A DNA stretch of 64,000 nt from Pedobacter nanyangensis (lineage in GTDB: Bacteria; Bacteroidota; Bacteroidia; Sphingobacteriales; Sphingobacteriaceae): NCBI RefSeq assembly GCF_003313505.1, contig NZ_QMHO01000005.1, positions 186,001-250,000 on the forward strand, read 5' to 3'. The notes beneath the pieces are model-generated. The model made no database searches, was not told the DNA's origin, and saw nothing but the letters and a program-made list of their open reading frames with translations. The position numbers were made by a program, and so were the translations under genes. This document shows positions 45,646 through 53,802 of the stretch, piece after piece (position 1 is the stretch's first letter; every line of letters begins with the position of its first letter).

Positions 45646-46279
45646 ATTGTCCTTATTGATTTTAGCAACGCTATGGCTACCTACCTGTTTGGGCAGATAT
45701 CATACCGAAGCCCCTGCAGTAACCATTAATCCAACAAGCAACAAACCTTTGGCAAACCATACCGATACGCTCAACATCAACCTACTAAAATCCACCATCA
45801 ACTGGACTGCAACAGAAATGAAGGGGCTCAAGAAACGAACTGGGAAAATATCGTTGAGCAAAGCCTACTTACTGGTTACCAAACATCGCATTGTTGGTGG
45901 AAATTTCGTGGTAAACATGAACACCATGGACGTGACAGATATCCCCGCACATGAGGTAGCTGCCCGCAAAAATCTGATTGCTCATTTAAGGAGTGCCGAT
46001 TTTTTCCATACAGATCAATATCCAACAGCTACCTTAATGTTAACCAATGTTGAAAAAACCGCCCCTGACCGTTTAAAAATCAGTGGTAATTTTACCATTA
46101 GAGACGTGACTAAGAACATTACGTTTACGGCTAGCCAAAACAAACATACGTTAAAGGCCAATTTCACTTTTAACCGATTGGATTGGAAAGTAGCTTATAC
46201 CGGAAGCTGGGCCAACAAAACGCTAGTGGACAATGATATTGAGCTGGCAATTGAGTTGGTGTTTAAGGCAAAGCCCTAA
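45638..46279 (+). CDS. YceI-family lipocalin-like protein
   Basis: A 213-residue protein with an N-terminal hydrophobic segment (LSLLILATLWLPTCLG; possible lipobox Cys17). The YceI core shows INWTATEMKGLKKRTGKISL, VGGNFVVNMNTMDVTDI, HLRSADFFHTDQYPTATLML, FTIRDVTKNITFTA and a barrel end LDWKVAYTGSWANKTLVDNDIELAIE-like strand. YceI proteins bind isoprenoid lipids in a long barrel. It starts inside the last codons of the dioxygenase-like gene, so the two are cotranslated and may act on the same lipophilic compound. Confidence 0.9.
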   Translation: MNRLSLLILATLWLPTCLGRYHTEAPAVTINPTSNKPLANHTDTLNINLLKSTINWTATEMKGLKKRTGKISLSKAYLLVTKHRIVGGNFVVNMNTMDVTDIPAHEVAARKNLIAHLRSADFFHTDQYPTATLMLTNVEKTAPDRLKISGNFTIRDVTKNITFTASQNKHTLKANFTFNRLDWKVAYTGSWANKTLVDNDIELAIELVFKAKP

Positions 46280-46352
46280 TACCCGTCAAATCATGCAATT
46301 TAATTTCAATTGGATTGGATAGCTGCTATATTTGCTTTGATAATCGAAACCG

Positions 46353-47210
46353 ATGCGCAAAAGCAAATTATCCATCCCTTTAAAAACCATGGCCGATGAA
46401 TTCGAAAGGGGAATTTACATTGCAAAAGTTTCGATGGAAGAACTGGCGGCGTATGAACCCGCCATGCACGCCCACCGCGACGATTACCATTCCTTTTGTT
46501 TTCAGGAAGAGGGTACAACCGTAATTGAAATTGACTTCCAGAAATACAGCATCACAGGTCCCGCCATAGCCTATATACACCCCAATCAGGTACATCGCAT
46601 GTTGGCGGTGCAAGAAATCAATTTAAGCATATTGATCATTAACAGCGAAAACCTTCATCCCGAATGGCTTAAAATACTACAGGAGATAGCACCCGCTCCG
46701 CCACTAAAATTAAAACCGCAAGCCATCACTCTTTTCAGGGAAACCATTTCTTTGTGCCTCAAATTTTGGGAAAGTAAACCAGAGCAGCTTTACCAATCTA
46801 TTTTAAGAGACAGCTGCAATGCCTTGGCGGGATTGGCTGCCAAACAATACCTGGAACAAGCTAAACCTAAGGCCAAGCTGAGTAGCGCCGAGGTTATCAG
46901 CAGTAATTTCAGGGCTCTCCTGGAACATCATTTCGTCCAATGCAAAAGTCCGGCGGTTTATGCCGAGAAACTAAATATTTCTGCCGTTTATTTGAACGAA
47001 TGTTTAAAAAAAACTACAGGCCAGCCTGTTTCCTATCATATCCAACAACGTGTTATTTTGGAAGCCAAGCGGCTATTATATCACTCCAGCCAATCCGTGA
47101 AAGAAATTGCGGCCGAACTAGGATATGATGATTATCCCTATTTTTCCCGTCTTTTTACCAAGGTGGTTGGCATATCAGCGCTGAGCTTCCGGAACAGAAA
47201 CCTCGATTAG
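46353..47210 (+). CDS. AraC-family transcription regulator
   Basis: A 285-residue DNA-binding protein. The N-terminal cupin-like sensing domain includes HAHRDDYHSFCFQEEGTTVI and GPAIAYIHPNQVHRML; the C-terminal pair of helix-turn-helix motifs is seen in YAEKLNISAVYLNECLKKTT and VKEIAAELGYDDYPYFSRLF. Sequence ends GISALSFRNRNLD, typical of the family. It lies 73 bases upstream of, and in the same direction as, the siderophore-interacting reductase gene and may control it. Confidence 0.94.
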   Translation: MRKSKLSIPLKTMADEFERGIYIAKVSMEELAAYEPAMHAHRDDYHSFCFQEEGTTVIEIDFQKYSITGPAIAYIHPNQVHRMLAVQEINLSILIINSENLHPEWLKILQEIAPAPPLKLKPQAITLFRETISLCLKFWESKPEQLYQSILRDSCNALAGLAAKQYLEQAKPKAKLSSAEVISSNFRALLEHHFVQCKSPAVYAEKLNISAVYLNECLKKTTGQPVSYHIQQRVILEAKRLLYHSSQSVKEIAAELGYDDYPYFSRLFTKVVGISALSFRNRNLD

Positions 47211-47283
47211 TCCAATAATCACCTCAAATCCTCCTTTCCTGCTAAACGTATTTGGGCTTGCTTTGTAAAAAAATTTACAGCTT

Positions 47284-48000
47284 ATGCCCAGTGCACCAAA
47301 ATGGTTATTTGACGTTGTTGAACGTTTACTACTCCCTAAAATTCCGCTGATGGAGGTTTCTATTGTTGAGCAACTATCTCCATCCGTTAAAAGAATACAA
47401 TTTAAAGGCGCTTTTGAAACCCTACAATTTCAAGTAGGTTCTTATCTAGATTTCCGAGTTTCGGGCACCGAAGCCCGAAGGTACACCATTTCCTACATCG
47501 ACCCGCAAAAGGAAATATTGGAATTTATTGTCCATTTGCATGGCGAAGGCCCAGGCAGATGGTTTATGGATCGTTTAAAAATAGGCAACAAAACAGTGGT
47601 GAGCGCTCCCAGGGCCCATAAATGCTATGAAAAATCGTTCAAAAAATATCTTGTTTTTGGTGATGAAACTTCTTTAGCACTAGCCTGCTCTTTATTGCCG
47701 GCACTCGTTAGCAATAACCATGAATTTAGTTTCTACTTTGAATTGGCGCAGGCAAATCAGGATGTTCCCGAACTGCTAGGCATCCCAAATTGTACCGTAT
47801 TTGCTAAAAACGGCTCCTTCCATAACGAAAAATGGATCAGCAATTTGCCGTTCATGGAAAGCTCAGCCAGTAACGACACCGCCTTTGTACTTACCGGAAA
47901 TGCAAAATCGGTACAGGTTTTCAAAAAGGTGATAAAGGCTAACACCAAGGCCAAAATCTTTTCACAAGGCTATTGGCTTGAAGGTAAGAAAGGTTTATAA
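47284..48000 (+). CDS. Siderophore-interacting protein (FAD-binding ferric reductase)
   Basis: A 238-residue cytoplasmic flavoprotein. It shows the FAD-binding motif RRYTISYID at about 60-68, the following family block EFIVHLHGEGPGRWFMDRLKIG near 80 (in two pieces), and VFGDETSLALACSLLPAL near 122 in the NADPH domain. SIP proteins release iron from imported siderophores by reduction. The gene is shorter than ViuB-type members but all core blocks are visible. The AraC gene upstream and a small gene 17 bases downstream share its direction. Confidence 0.88.
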   Translation: MPSAPKWLFDVVERLLLPKIPLMEVSIVEQLSPSVKRIQFKGAFETLQFQVGSYLDFRVSGTEARRYTISYIDPQKEILEFIVHLHGEGPGRWFMDRLKIGNKTVVSAPRAHKCYEKSFKKYLVFGDETSLALACSLLPALVSNNHEFSFYFELAQANQDVPELLGIPNCTVFAKNGSFHNEKWISNLPFMESSASNDTAFVLTGNAKSVQVFKKVIKANTKAKIFSQGYWLEGKKGL

Positions 48001-48017
48001 TCATCAATCCGTGAAGC

Positions 48018-48233
48018 ATGATATACGTATTTAAAACCTCTGTACAAACCGAAAGCGACGTGCTACTGTTAAAACCACATCTGGATAGCGCGTTAGACAA
48101 GATAGAATGGAATTTTGACCTCGAAGATTGTGACCACATCCTCCGGGCCGACACGCCCAGGGAAAACCCGGAAAAAATAGTAGAAATACTGAAGCAAAGC
48201 GGCTTTGAATGCCAAGAACTGGATGAATACTAG
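48018..48233 (+). CDS. Small hypothetical protein
   Basis: A 71-residue acidic protein, MIYVFKTSVQTESDVLLLKP at the start, with an alpha/beta pattern like ferredoxin-fold domains (strand, helix VLLLKPHLDSALDKI, strand EWNFDLEDCDHIL, helix NPEKIVEILKQSG). It lacks the CxxC of heavy-metal-associated domains. It starts 17 bases after the reductase gene and its stop overlaps the Nudix regulator stop by 4 bases. No family is firmly recognised. Confidence 0.75.
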   Translation: MIYVFKTSVQTESDVLLLKPHLDSALDKIEWNFDLEDCDHILRADTPRENPEKIVEILKQSGFECQELDEY

Positions 48234-48925
48234 CTGGGGCTACGAAAAACATTCAGTACCAAATGGAAATCTGACTGGTATTTCTTAGGATTAAGCTTAA
48301 AATAAAAAGCACCCTTTTTAGAGCCCGATTTGTCCTTTTCCTCTAGCTTGATAAGCAAACCGGTAGATTTTATTTTCCGATTGAAGTTGCCCGTGTCAAT
48401 TTTCATGTCGTTCACTTCCTCAAAAAGTACCTGCAATTGAGGAAGTGTAAATTTTTTGGGCAGCAATTCAAACAAAATGGGATGTAAAGCCGCTTTATAA
48501 CGAAGCTTTTTCCAAGCATCGGCCACCATGGCCTCATGGTCGAAAATCAGATCCGGGCACTCGTTAATCGGAAACCACTCCGCCTGATAATCTGCATTAA
48601 TTTGAGCGCTATATTTATGAATATCAATCAGGGCGAAATAGGCCACCGAAAAAACACGTTCAATAGGATCCCGATCTGGCTTTCCGTAAACCTGAAATTG
48701 TTCCAAATAAATCCCATCTAGCCCGGTGTTTTTTTTCAGTATCCTTACAGCGGCCTCGTCTGTACTCTCTTGGGCACTCACAAAGCCACCAATTAAGCTC
48801 CACTTGTTGATTTCGGGCTCTAATCCCCGCTTTACCAGCAACAGTTTTAAACGTTCACCATCAAAACCAAACACAATACAATCCACGGCAACCAGGTAAT
48901 GCGTTTGATTTGAATATTCGATCAT
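48230..48925 (-). CDS. Nudix-derived transcription regulator (NrtR/AraR type), catalytically degenerate
   Basis: A 231-residue protein: an N-terminal Nudix domain (1-140) and a C-terminal winged helix (150-230) with KFTLPQLQVLFEEVNDMKID and RKIKSTGLLIKLEEKDKSGS. The Nudix box begins correctly (G47-x5-E53) but the catalytic RExxEE positions read R61-I-L-K-K-N, so all three metal-binding glutamates are lost. Such proteins sense sugar-related ligands and repress operons. It is divergent from galT-galK, with a palindrome in between (48986-49020), so it probably regulates galactose use. Confidence 0.9.
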   Translation of the reverse strand: MIEYSNQTHYLVAVDCIVFGFDGERLKLLLVKRGLEPEINKWSLIGGFVSAQESTDEAAVRILKKNTGLDGIYLEQFQVYGKPDRDPIERVFSVAYFALIDIHKYSAQINADYQAEWFPINECPDLIFDHEAMVADAWKKLRYKAALHPILFELLPKKFTLPQLQVLFEEVNDMKIDTGNFNRKIKSTGLLIKLEEKDKSGSKKGAFYFKLNPKKYQSDFHLVLNVFRSPS

Positions 48926-48985
48926 TGATATATTATTTTAATTGTTGCTGTTCAACTTTATCGCCCAAAATTAAAAAACCTTTGC

Positions 48986-49020
48986 AATTTATTAATTGTC
49001 ATATTAACTATTAATAAATT
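48986..49020. promoter_or_regulatory. Candidate operator between Nudix regulator and galTK
   Basis: Perfect 11-base arms, AATTTATTAAT (48986-48996) and ATTAATAAATT (49010-49020), flank a 13-base spacer; the dyad is 35 bases long. It lies in the 140-base divergent promoter region, 61 bases from the regulator start and 46 bases from the galT start, where a repressor could block both. The AT-rich composition lowers its statistical weight. Confidence 0.55.
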
Positions 49021-49065
49021 ATCTGTAGCTTAGCCCCAACCAATTACCATTTAAATATTGTTAAC

Positions 49066-50142
49066 ATGCACGGATTGCACCATCTCGAATCAAATCCACA
49101 TCGGAGATTAAACTTACTTACTGGCGAATGGGTGCTCGTTTCGCCCCACCGTACCAAACGGCCTTGGCAAGGGAAGGTAGAAGATTTACCACGGGACAAC
49201 AGACCTGCCTACGATCCCAAATGTTACCTATGCCCTACCAACAGCCGGGCCGATGGAGACCTCAATCCTGATTATCAGGGAAGCTTTGTTTTTAAAAATG
49301 ATTTTTCGGCACTGCTAGAAGATACGCCTGCGGCGCAATACAACGAAAATGAATTATTGGTAGCCAAAACAGAACGTGGTCTCTGCAAGGTCATCAGCTT
49401 TAGCCCCAAACATCACCTTACCTTACCAGAACTGGGCATAGCCGAAATTGGCAAAGTGGTTGATCTTTGGCAGAGCGAATTCAAAAACCTTTCTGATCAG
49501 TCTTGGATTAAATATATCCAGATTTTCGAAAACAAAGGCGAAATTATGGGCTGTAGCAATCCTCATCCTCACGGACAAATATGGGCGCAAAGCGATTTGC
49601 CTGTAGAAATCATCAAAGAAAGCGAGCGGCAGAAAGCCTATTACGAGGTACATCAAACCAGTTTATTGAAAGCCTATTTAAACCTGGAGCTGGAAAAAGG
49701 TGAACGGATTATTTTTGAAAACGATGCTTTTGTGGTATTGGTTCCTTTTTGGGCAGTATGGCCTTATGAAACCATGATCATCAGTAAAAGGCCCGTGCAA
49801 AACCTCATGGCTTTTGATACGCAGGAAAAGCATTTACTTGCTGAAGCTATTAAGGTGATCACAACCAAATACGATAATCTTTTCGAAACCTCTTTCCCCT
49901 ATTCGGCCGGAATGCACCAGGCGCCTGTAAACAGTGGCAACCATCCGGAGTGGCATTGGCACATGCACTTTTATCCACCGCTGCTCCGGTCAGCTACGGT
50001 AAAGAAATTTATGGTAGGCTATGAGATGTTGGCCAATCCGCAACGCGACATTACACCTGAGTATGCAGCTGCCCGATTAAAAGAACTTTCCATCGAACAC
50101 TATAAAAGTAAAACGCATCCACATGAATCCCCTATCACTTAA
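49066..50142 (+). CDS. galT: Galactose-1-phosphate uridylyltransferase
   Basis: A 358-residue Leloir-pathway enzyme moving UMP between UDP-glucose and galactose-1-phosphate. Zinc-site cysteines are in KCYLCPTNSRADGD near 53-56; the active site CSNPHPHGQIW spans 163-173 with the nucleophilic His at 169; VPFWAVWPYETMIISKRP follows near 227; the C-terminal zinc/substrate block is NSGNHPEWHWHMHFYPPLLR near 290. This is class I GalT with normal length. Its last 20 bases overlap galK. Confidence 0.96.
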   Translation: MHGLHHLESNPHRRLNLLTGEWVLVSPHRTKRPWQGKVEDLPRDNRPAYDPKCYLCPTNSRADGDLNPDYQGSFVFKNDFSALLEDTPAAQYNENELLVAKTERGLCKVISFSPKHHLTLPELGIAEIGKVVDLWQSEFKNLSDQSWIKYIQIFENKGEIMGCSNPHPHGQIWAQSDLPVEIIKESERQKAYYEVHQTSLLKAYLNLELEKGERIIFENDAFVVLVPFWAVWPYETMIISKRPVQNLMAFDTQEKHLLAEAIKVITTKYDNLFETSFPYSAGMHQAPVNSGNHPEWHWHMHFYPPLLRSATVKKFMVGYEMLANPQRDITPEYAAARLKELSIEHYKSKTHPHESPIT

Positions 50143-51274
50143 AAATACTTTCAAAGAAATATTCGGTAGCGAACCGATGCTCGTTAAATCACCAGGACGC
50201 ATTAACATTATTGGCGAACACACGGATTATAACGGTGGATTGGTGATGCCCGCCGCCATTAACAAAGCCGTGTATGTGGCTATCTCTAAACGAGATGACG
50301 AGCAGATCCAGCTCTATGCCGAAAGTTATCAGGAAAAATATATTGGCAGCCTCAATAATGTAGAAAAATGCGAAAAGCCCTGGGCCAACTATATCCTTGG
50401 GGTAGTACATGGCTTATTGCAACGTGGTTTTACCTTATCGGGCTTTAACCTCTACATTTATGGCGATGTGCCTCTTGGAGCGGGCTTGTCTTCGTCGGCC
50501 GCCATTGAATGTGCCACTGCCTACGCACTTTCCCAACTTAATCAGCTCCCCATTACTAAAATAGACTTGGCCCTGGTTGCGCAAAAAGCCGAACACGAAT
50601 TTGCAGGGGTAAAGTGCGGTATTATGGACCAGTTTGCCTCGGTATTTGGCCAAAAGGATTATGCCATGATGCTCGACTGCGAATCGTTGGAACACGAATA
50701 TATCCCTTTAAAACTTGATGGCTACAAATTGGTACTGTTTAATACCAATGTAAAGCATTCCTTAAGTGAATCGGCGTATAATGAAAGGAGAGCACAATGT
50801 GAACAGGGCGTGGCATGGGTTAAAGTTCAACATCCCGAAGTGCAATATTTAAGGGATGTAAGTCCGCAAATGTTATTGGAATATGTAATGCCCAAAGATG
50901 CCGAAGTATATACCAAATGTAGCTACGTGGTGGCAGAAATAGATCGTGTAAGAAGGGCTGCCGCAGCTTTAAAGGATGGCAGGTTGGAAGCATTGGGCAA
51001 GTTAATGTTTGAAACACACCAGGGTTTAAGCAAAGACTACGAGGTAAGTTGCAAAGAATTAGATTTTTTGGTTGAACAGGTGAAGGGCTTAAATGGAGTA
51101 TTAGGTGCTAGGATGATGGGCGGAGGATTTGGAGGCTGTACCATTAACATTGTAAAGGATGAGGCAATTGCTGACTTGACCAATAAATTGACTAAGCTTT
51201 ACCATGACCGGTTTGGGCTAACGCTGAGCACTTATGTGGTAGAAACCGCAAATGGAGCCCAACTATTGCCTTAA
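50123..51274 (+). CDS. galK: Galactokinase
   Basis: A 383-residue GHMP kinase that phosphorylates galactose with ATP. The galactokinase signature is GRINIIGEHTDYNGGLVMP (residues about 25-43), the GHMP ATP-loop is PLGAGLSSSAA (117-127), the catalytic-base region is KCGIMDQFASVFG near 168, and the third motif is LGARMMGGGFGGCTI near 330. It starts within galT (20-base overlap), so the two are translationally coupled. A hairpin follows at 51284-51324. Confidence 0.96.
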   Translation: MNPLSLKNTFKEIFGSEPMLVKSPGRINIIGEHTDYNGGLVMPAAINKAVYVAISKRDDEQIQLYAESYQEKYIGSLNNVEKCEKPWANYILGVVHGLLQRGFTLSGFNLYIYGDVPLGAGLSSSAAIECATAYALSQLNQLPITKIDLALVAQKAEHEFAGVKCGIMDQFASVFGQKDYAMMLDCESLEHEYIPLKLDGYKLVLFNTNVKHSLSESAYNERRAQCEQGVAWVKVQHPEVQYLRDVSPQMLLEYVMPKDAEVYTKCSYVVAEIDRVRRAAAALKDGRLEALGKLMFETHQGLSKDYEVSCKELDFLVEQVKGLNGVLGARMMGGGFGGCTINIVKDEAIADLTNKLTKLYHDRFGLTLSTYVVETANGAQLLP

Positions 51275-51283
51275 CAATCACAG

Positions 51284-51324
51284 GCCCTACCTTAAGCATC
51301 TCAATATAAGGGTTGAGGTAGGGC
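51284..51324 (+). terminator. Hairpin after galK
   Basis: GCCCTACCT (51284-51292) pairs with AGGTAGGGC (51316-51324) across a 23-base loop. The T run after it is weak (TTATCAATT), but the position 10 bases after the galK stop suits a terminator. Confidence 0.6.
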
Positions 51325-51459
51325 TTATCAATTATAGCGCCGATACCGGTTCTTTCCTTTGCGAGAGTTTTTCAGCAATCAATTTCTCCAAGGTTTCAGG
51401 GCTTAAACATCCGCATCAAAAAAGTTTCGATAGGTGGAGTTTTTTTGGGGGTAAAAAAT

Positions 51460-51573
51460 ATTTTAATATTTTTTGATGTTGATACAATAAAACCGCTTTA
51501 GTGATGTTTATATTACTGAGAGCGTTAATTTAGATGGCGGGGACAAGGCGGTATGCTAAGTCCCCGTTTCTTT
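51460..51573 (+). ncRNA. Possible small RNA ending in a terminator
   Basis: No coding frame exists here. An AT-rich dyad (AAAAAATATTTTAATATTTTTT near 51455-51476, arms of 10) resembling a promoter region is followed by about 60 bases of mixed sequence and a clear terminator: CGGGGAC (51538-51544) with GTCCCCG (51560-51566), then TTTCTTTTT. The isolated terminator 260 bases from the galK stop, beyond an earlier hairpin, suggests a separate short transcript. The terminator itself is solid; the RNA is a guess. Confidence 0.3.
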
Positions 51574-51606
51574 TTAAGCATTCCCTAGAAATATGCGCTG
51601 CTTTTT

Positions 51607-52044
51607 TTAATCTATAATAACATTAGTGCCTTGTGCTGTCAGCTTTTGAAGCGCTTCTCTCATGGTTTGCACCTGCTCTGGCGTATGTGGCAACCAAGTG
51701 GTTACTTCGCCAATTACCCTAAAGGGATGTACTGAACGGTAGGACATGGTTGGGTTTCCTGGAAATTTTTGATCCGTTACGTTTGGATCATTTTCTATTT
51801 CGCCTGTGGCTTCTACTAAATAAATTCTTTGGCGTTGGTTGCCCAAAGCTAATTCTGCGCCCCAAATTGCAGCGGTTATCGTAGCAGCTACATATACATG
51901 CCTCAATTTTCTATCAGCGTAGTTACATTGGAAGCCTGGTGAAATAAAATCTCCTATTTTAAGATCGGCCTTGGTGCCGTGGAAAAAAGTTTGCGCAAAG
52001 GGGCTATGGGTTATTTGGTTTGGTTCTCCTACTATTTTATCCAT
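51607..52044 (-). CDS. arr: Rifampin ADP-ribosyltransferase (Arr family)
   Basis: A 145-residue enzyme that transfers ADP-ribose from NAD to rifamycins and so inactivates them. Family motifs: FAQTFFHGTKADLKIGDFI with catalytic-region H22, HVYVAATITAAIWGAELA with Y51, and IYLVEATGEIENDPNVTD with D86; then KFPGNPTMSYRSVHPFRVIG near 93. Length and all three key residues are normal. No mobile element is adjacent, so this is probably an intrinsic chromosomal gene as in many soil bacteria. Confidence 0.93.
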   Translation of the reverse strand: MDKIVGEPNQITHSPFAQTFFHGTKADLKIGDFISPGFQCNYADRKLRHVYVAATITAAIWGAELALGNQRQRIYLVEATGEIENDPNVTDQKFPGNPTMSYRSVHPFRVIGEVTTWLPHTPEQVQTMREALQKLTAQGTNVIID

Positions 52045-52156
52045 ACATTGTTGTTATTGCGTAGCTACTGATAAAGCAGCAATTAATTAAACACCGAAAT
52101 TACGCTTTAAGGAAGATAAATATAAGCATTGAACCTGCAATTATTTCCATGCTTCG

Positions 52157-52660
52157 TTAGGGGGACTTTGTTAGCACATCTAGCTTTTTAAGCAATGCGG
52201 GCATTCTAAAATCGCCGTTCATTATTTTGATCTTTTCGGTGGCAAGGTCAAGGTCGACTCCGATAGCGGTAATAAATAGAGGTTTTGAACTGTTTCCTCT
52301 TAGCAGTGCTTTTTTATTTGTTTTCAACGAAATGAAGTCGGTTTTGGCTACCCCAATAACAGGGATGGTTTTACCCAATGCTTTGTAAAGATGGCCACCT
52401 AGTCCCATTTTGCCGTCATCATCCAGATAAACAAAGCCGTCAACTATTATCGCTTCGAAAGCGCCAAGTTTGTAAGTTGCCATCAAGCTAAGTATACACG
52501 GCAGCTCCCTTTTATAAAACTCACCGGATACGTACTCGGCAACATGTTCAAGGGTTTCCGCATAACGATGCCTTTCTGCGGTAGCTTCCCAATCATCAAA
52601 GGCTAAGCCAACTGTTTTGGCCTTGTTTTCGAAGTAATAGGTATCAACCGCTAGCAACAT
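52157..52660 (-). CDS. Endonuclease V family protein, compact form
   Basis: A 167-residue protein of the RNase-H-like endonuclease V (Nfi) family, which nicks DNA or RNA at inosine. Candidate metal ligands are D6 in AVDTYYF, E52 in FYKRELPCIL and D74 in IIVDGFVYLDD; GVAKTDF near 103 is a family block. It is about 55 residues shorter than E. coli Nfi, and the wedge motif PYIP that separates DNA strands is replaced by AEYVSGEF, so specificity may differ. It lies 21 bases downstream of the metalloprotease-like gene on the same strand. Confidence 0.82.
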   Translation of the reverse strand: MLLAVDTYYFENKAKTVGLAFDDWEATAERHRYAETLEHVAEYVSGEFYKRELPCILSLMATYKLGAFEAIIVDGFVYLDDDGKMGLGGHLYKALGKTIPVIGVAKTDFISLKTNKKALLRGNSSKPLFITAIGVDLDLATEKIKIMNGDFRMPALLKKLDVLTKSP

Positions 52661-52681
52661 ACGTTATCCAAAAAATATTTT

Positions 52682-53701
52682 TTATTCTTCTTTTTTATCA
52701 GGCCAGATGGCTTGCGTTACGCACCATTTCAGGTATTCGACAATTGTTGGAAATTTTATGGCATCTGCTTCATAACTTGTCCATTGATCTTCTAATATCT
52801 GTACTATTCTTTTTCTGTACAAATTGTTCGGCAAATAAGTAGAAATCTTGTAGTTCTTATCCAGCAAACCGCAAGCTTGCGACAACTTCACCTGCATGAG
52901 GAGGCAAAGGCTCTCTTCTATTTCATAATAGCTATGCCCGTTGGCATTTAAATATTGCATAATTTCTGCAAAACCTTCCTGATTGGACCAGTCTTCACCA
53001 GTGTATTGACCAATCATTAAATGAGTAAGTTCATGCCCCATAAACCAGGGTAAGTTAGGCTTTTTAAACAGTTGCGTATGAATACTTGGCTGATCTACCA
53101 ATCCGCTACCAGCCGTATGAAGTGCAATTGCCCCTATAAACAACGAATTGAAACTTGGCTTGAGCCTAAGAAGGCCAAAAAGTTTTTCGGTAACTTTTAG
53201 GTTCTTTTCCTGCTCTTTCCAAACAGAAATGGTATGTAATTCTGCTTGCCGGATACTGTCTTTCCAAAATTTTTCGAATAGCGGAAAATATTCCTCGCCT
53301 TGTTTAATGATGGTTTGCAGGGTATCAAAATTGGGCAAAGGCTCGCCAAAGGATAGGTGTTTTAACGGTTGTGTTGTTATTCCACTGGTTTCGCCCCGGT
53401 AATGGGCTACCAGCGGATACAATGCCTGATACTGTTTCAGTTGCATTACATTTGCACGCTCGGTAAGTGTTACTGGTGCTCCCCGATAGTTTAAGACGGC
53501 CTTTAGCGGAACTTTTTTAGGAAGTGTTGGAAAACCACCTACATTTCTATAAAACAGGTAAAAAAGAAAATCGGCATATACGTTATGGCCAAATGTTAAC
53601 TTAAGTTTCTTATTGTTTTCCGATGGATAAACCTTGGGGCTTTGCGCATATATAGGGCAAACGGAAATCCATAATAAAAAGGCTAGCAAATATCTTCGCA
53701 T
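52682..53701 (-). CDS. Exported protein with metalloprotease HELTH motif
   Basis: A 339-residue protein with signal peptide MRRYLLAFLLWISVCPIYAQ. A zincin motif H223-E224-L-T-H227 in FMGHELTHLMIGQ, with a downstream glutamate candidate (E242 or E246 in NQEGFAEIMQ), indicates a gluzincin-type zinc peptidase. The N-terminal half has no recognised domain. It sits downstream of susD beyond a terminator, followed closely by the endonuclease V-like gene. Substrate and family are unknown. Confidence 0.75.
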   Translation of the reverse strand: MRRYLLAFLLWISVCPIYAQSPKVYPSENNKKLKLTFGHNVYADFLFYLFYRNVGGFPTLPKKVPLKAVLNYRGAPVTLTERANVMQLKQYQALYPLVAHYRGETSGITTQPLKHLSFGEPLPNFDTLQTIIKQGEEYFPLFEKFWKDSIRQAELHTISVWKEQEKNLKVTEKLFGLLRLKPSFNSLFIGAIALHTAGSGLVDQPSIHTQLFKKPNLPWFMGHELTHLMIGQYTGEDWSNQEGFAEIMQYLNANGHSYYEIEESLCLLMQVKLSQACGLLDKNYKISTYLPNNLYRKRIVQILEDQWTSYEADAIKFPTIVEYLKWCVTQAIWPDKKEE

Positions 53702-53720
53702 GTTTGTTTTTGTATTAAAC

Positions 53721-53790
53721 GCAAAAAACCGCTACGAAACAAATGGGACATACCGCTTTTAGGCACTTTCATGTTGTTCCGTAGCAGTTT
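53721..53790 (-). terminator. Terminator of the susC-susD operon
   Basis: A 16-base arm at 53726-53741 pairs with 53775-53790 (two positions form G-U pairs in the minus-strand RNA) and is followed on that strand by TTTTTTGCG. It lies 13 bases after the SusD stop. Confidence 0.8.
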
Positions 53791-53802
53791 CTATTTAAAA
53801 GA

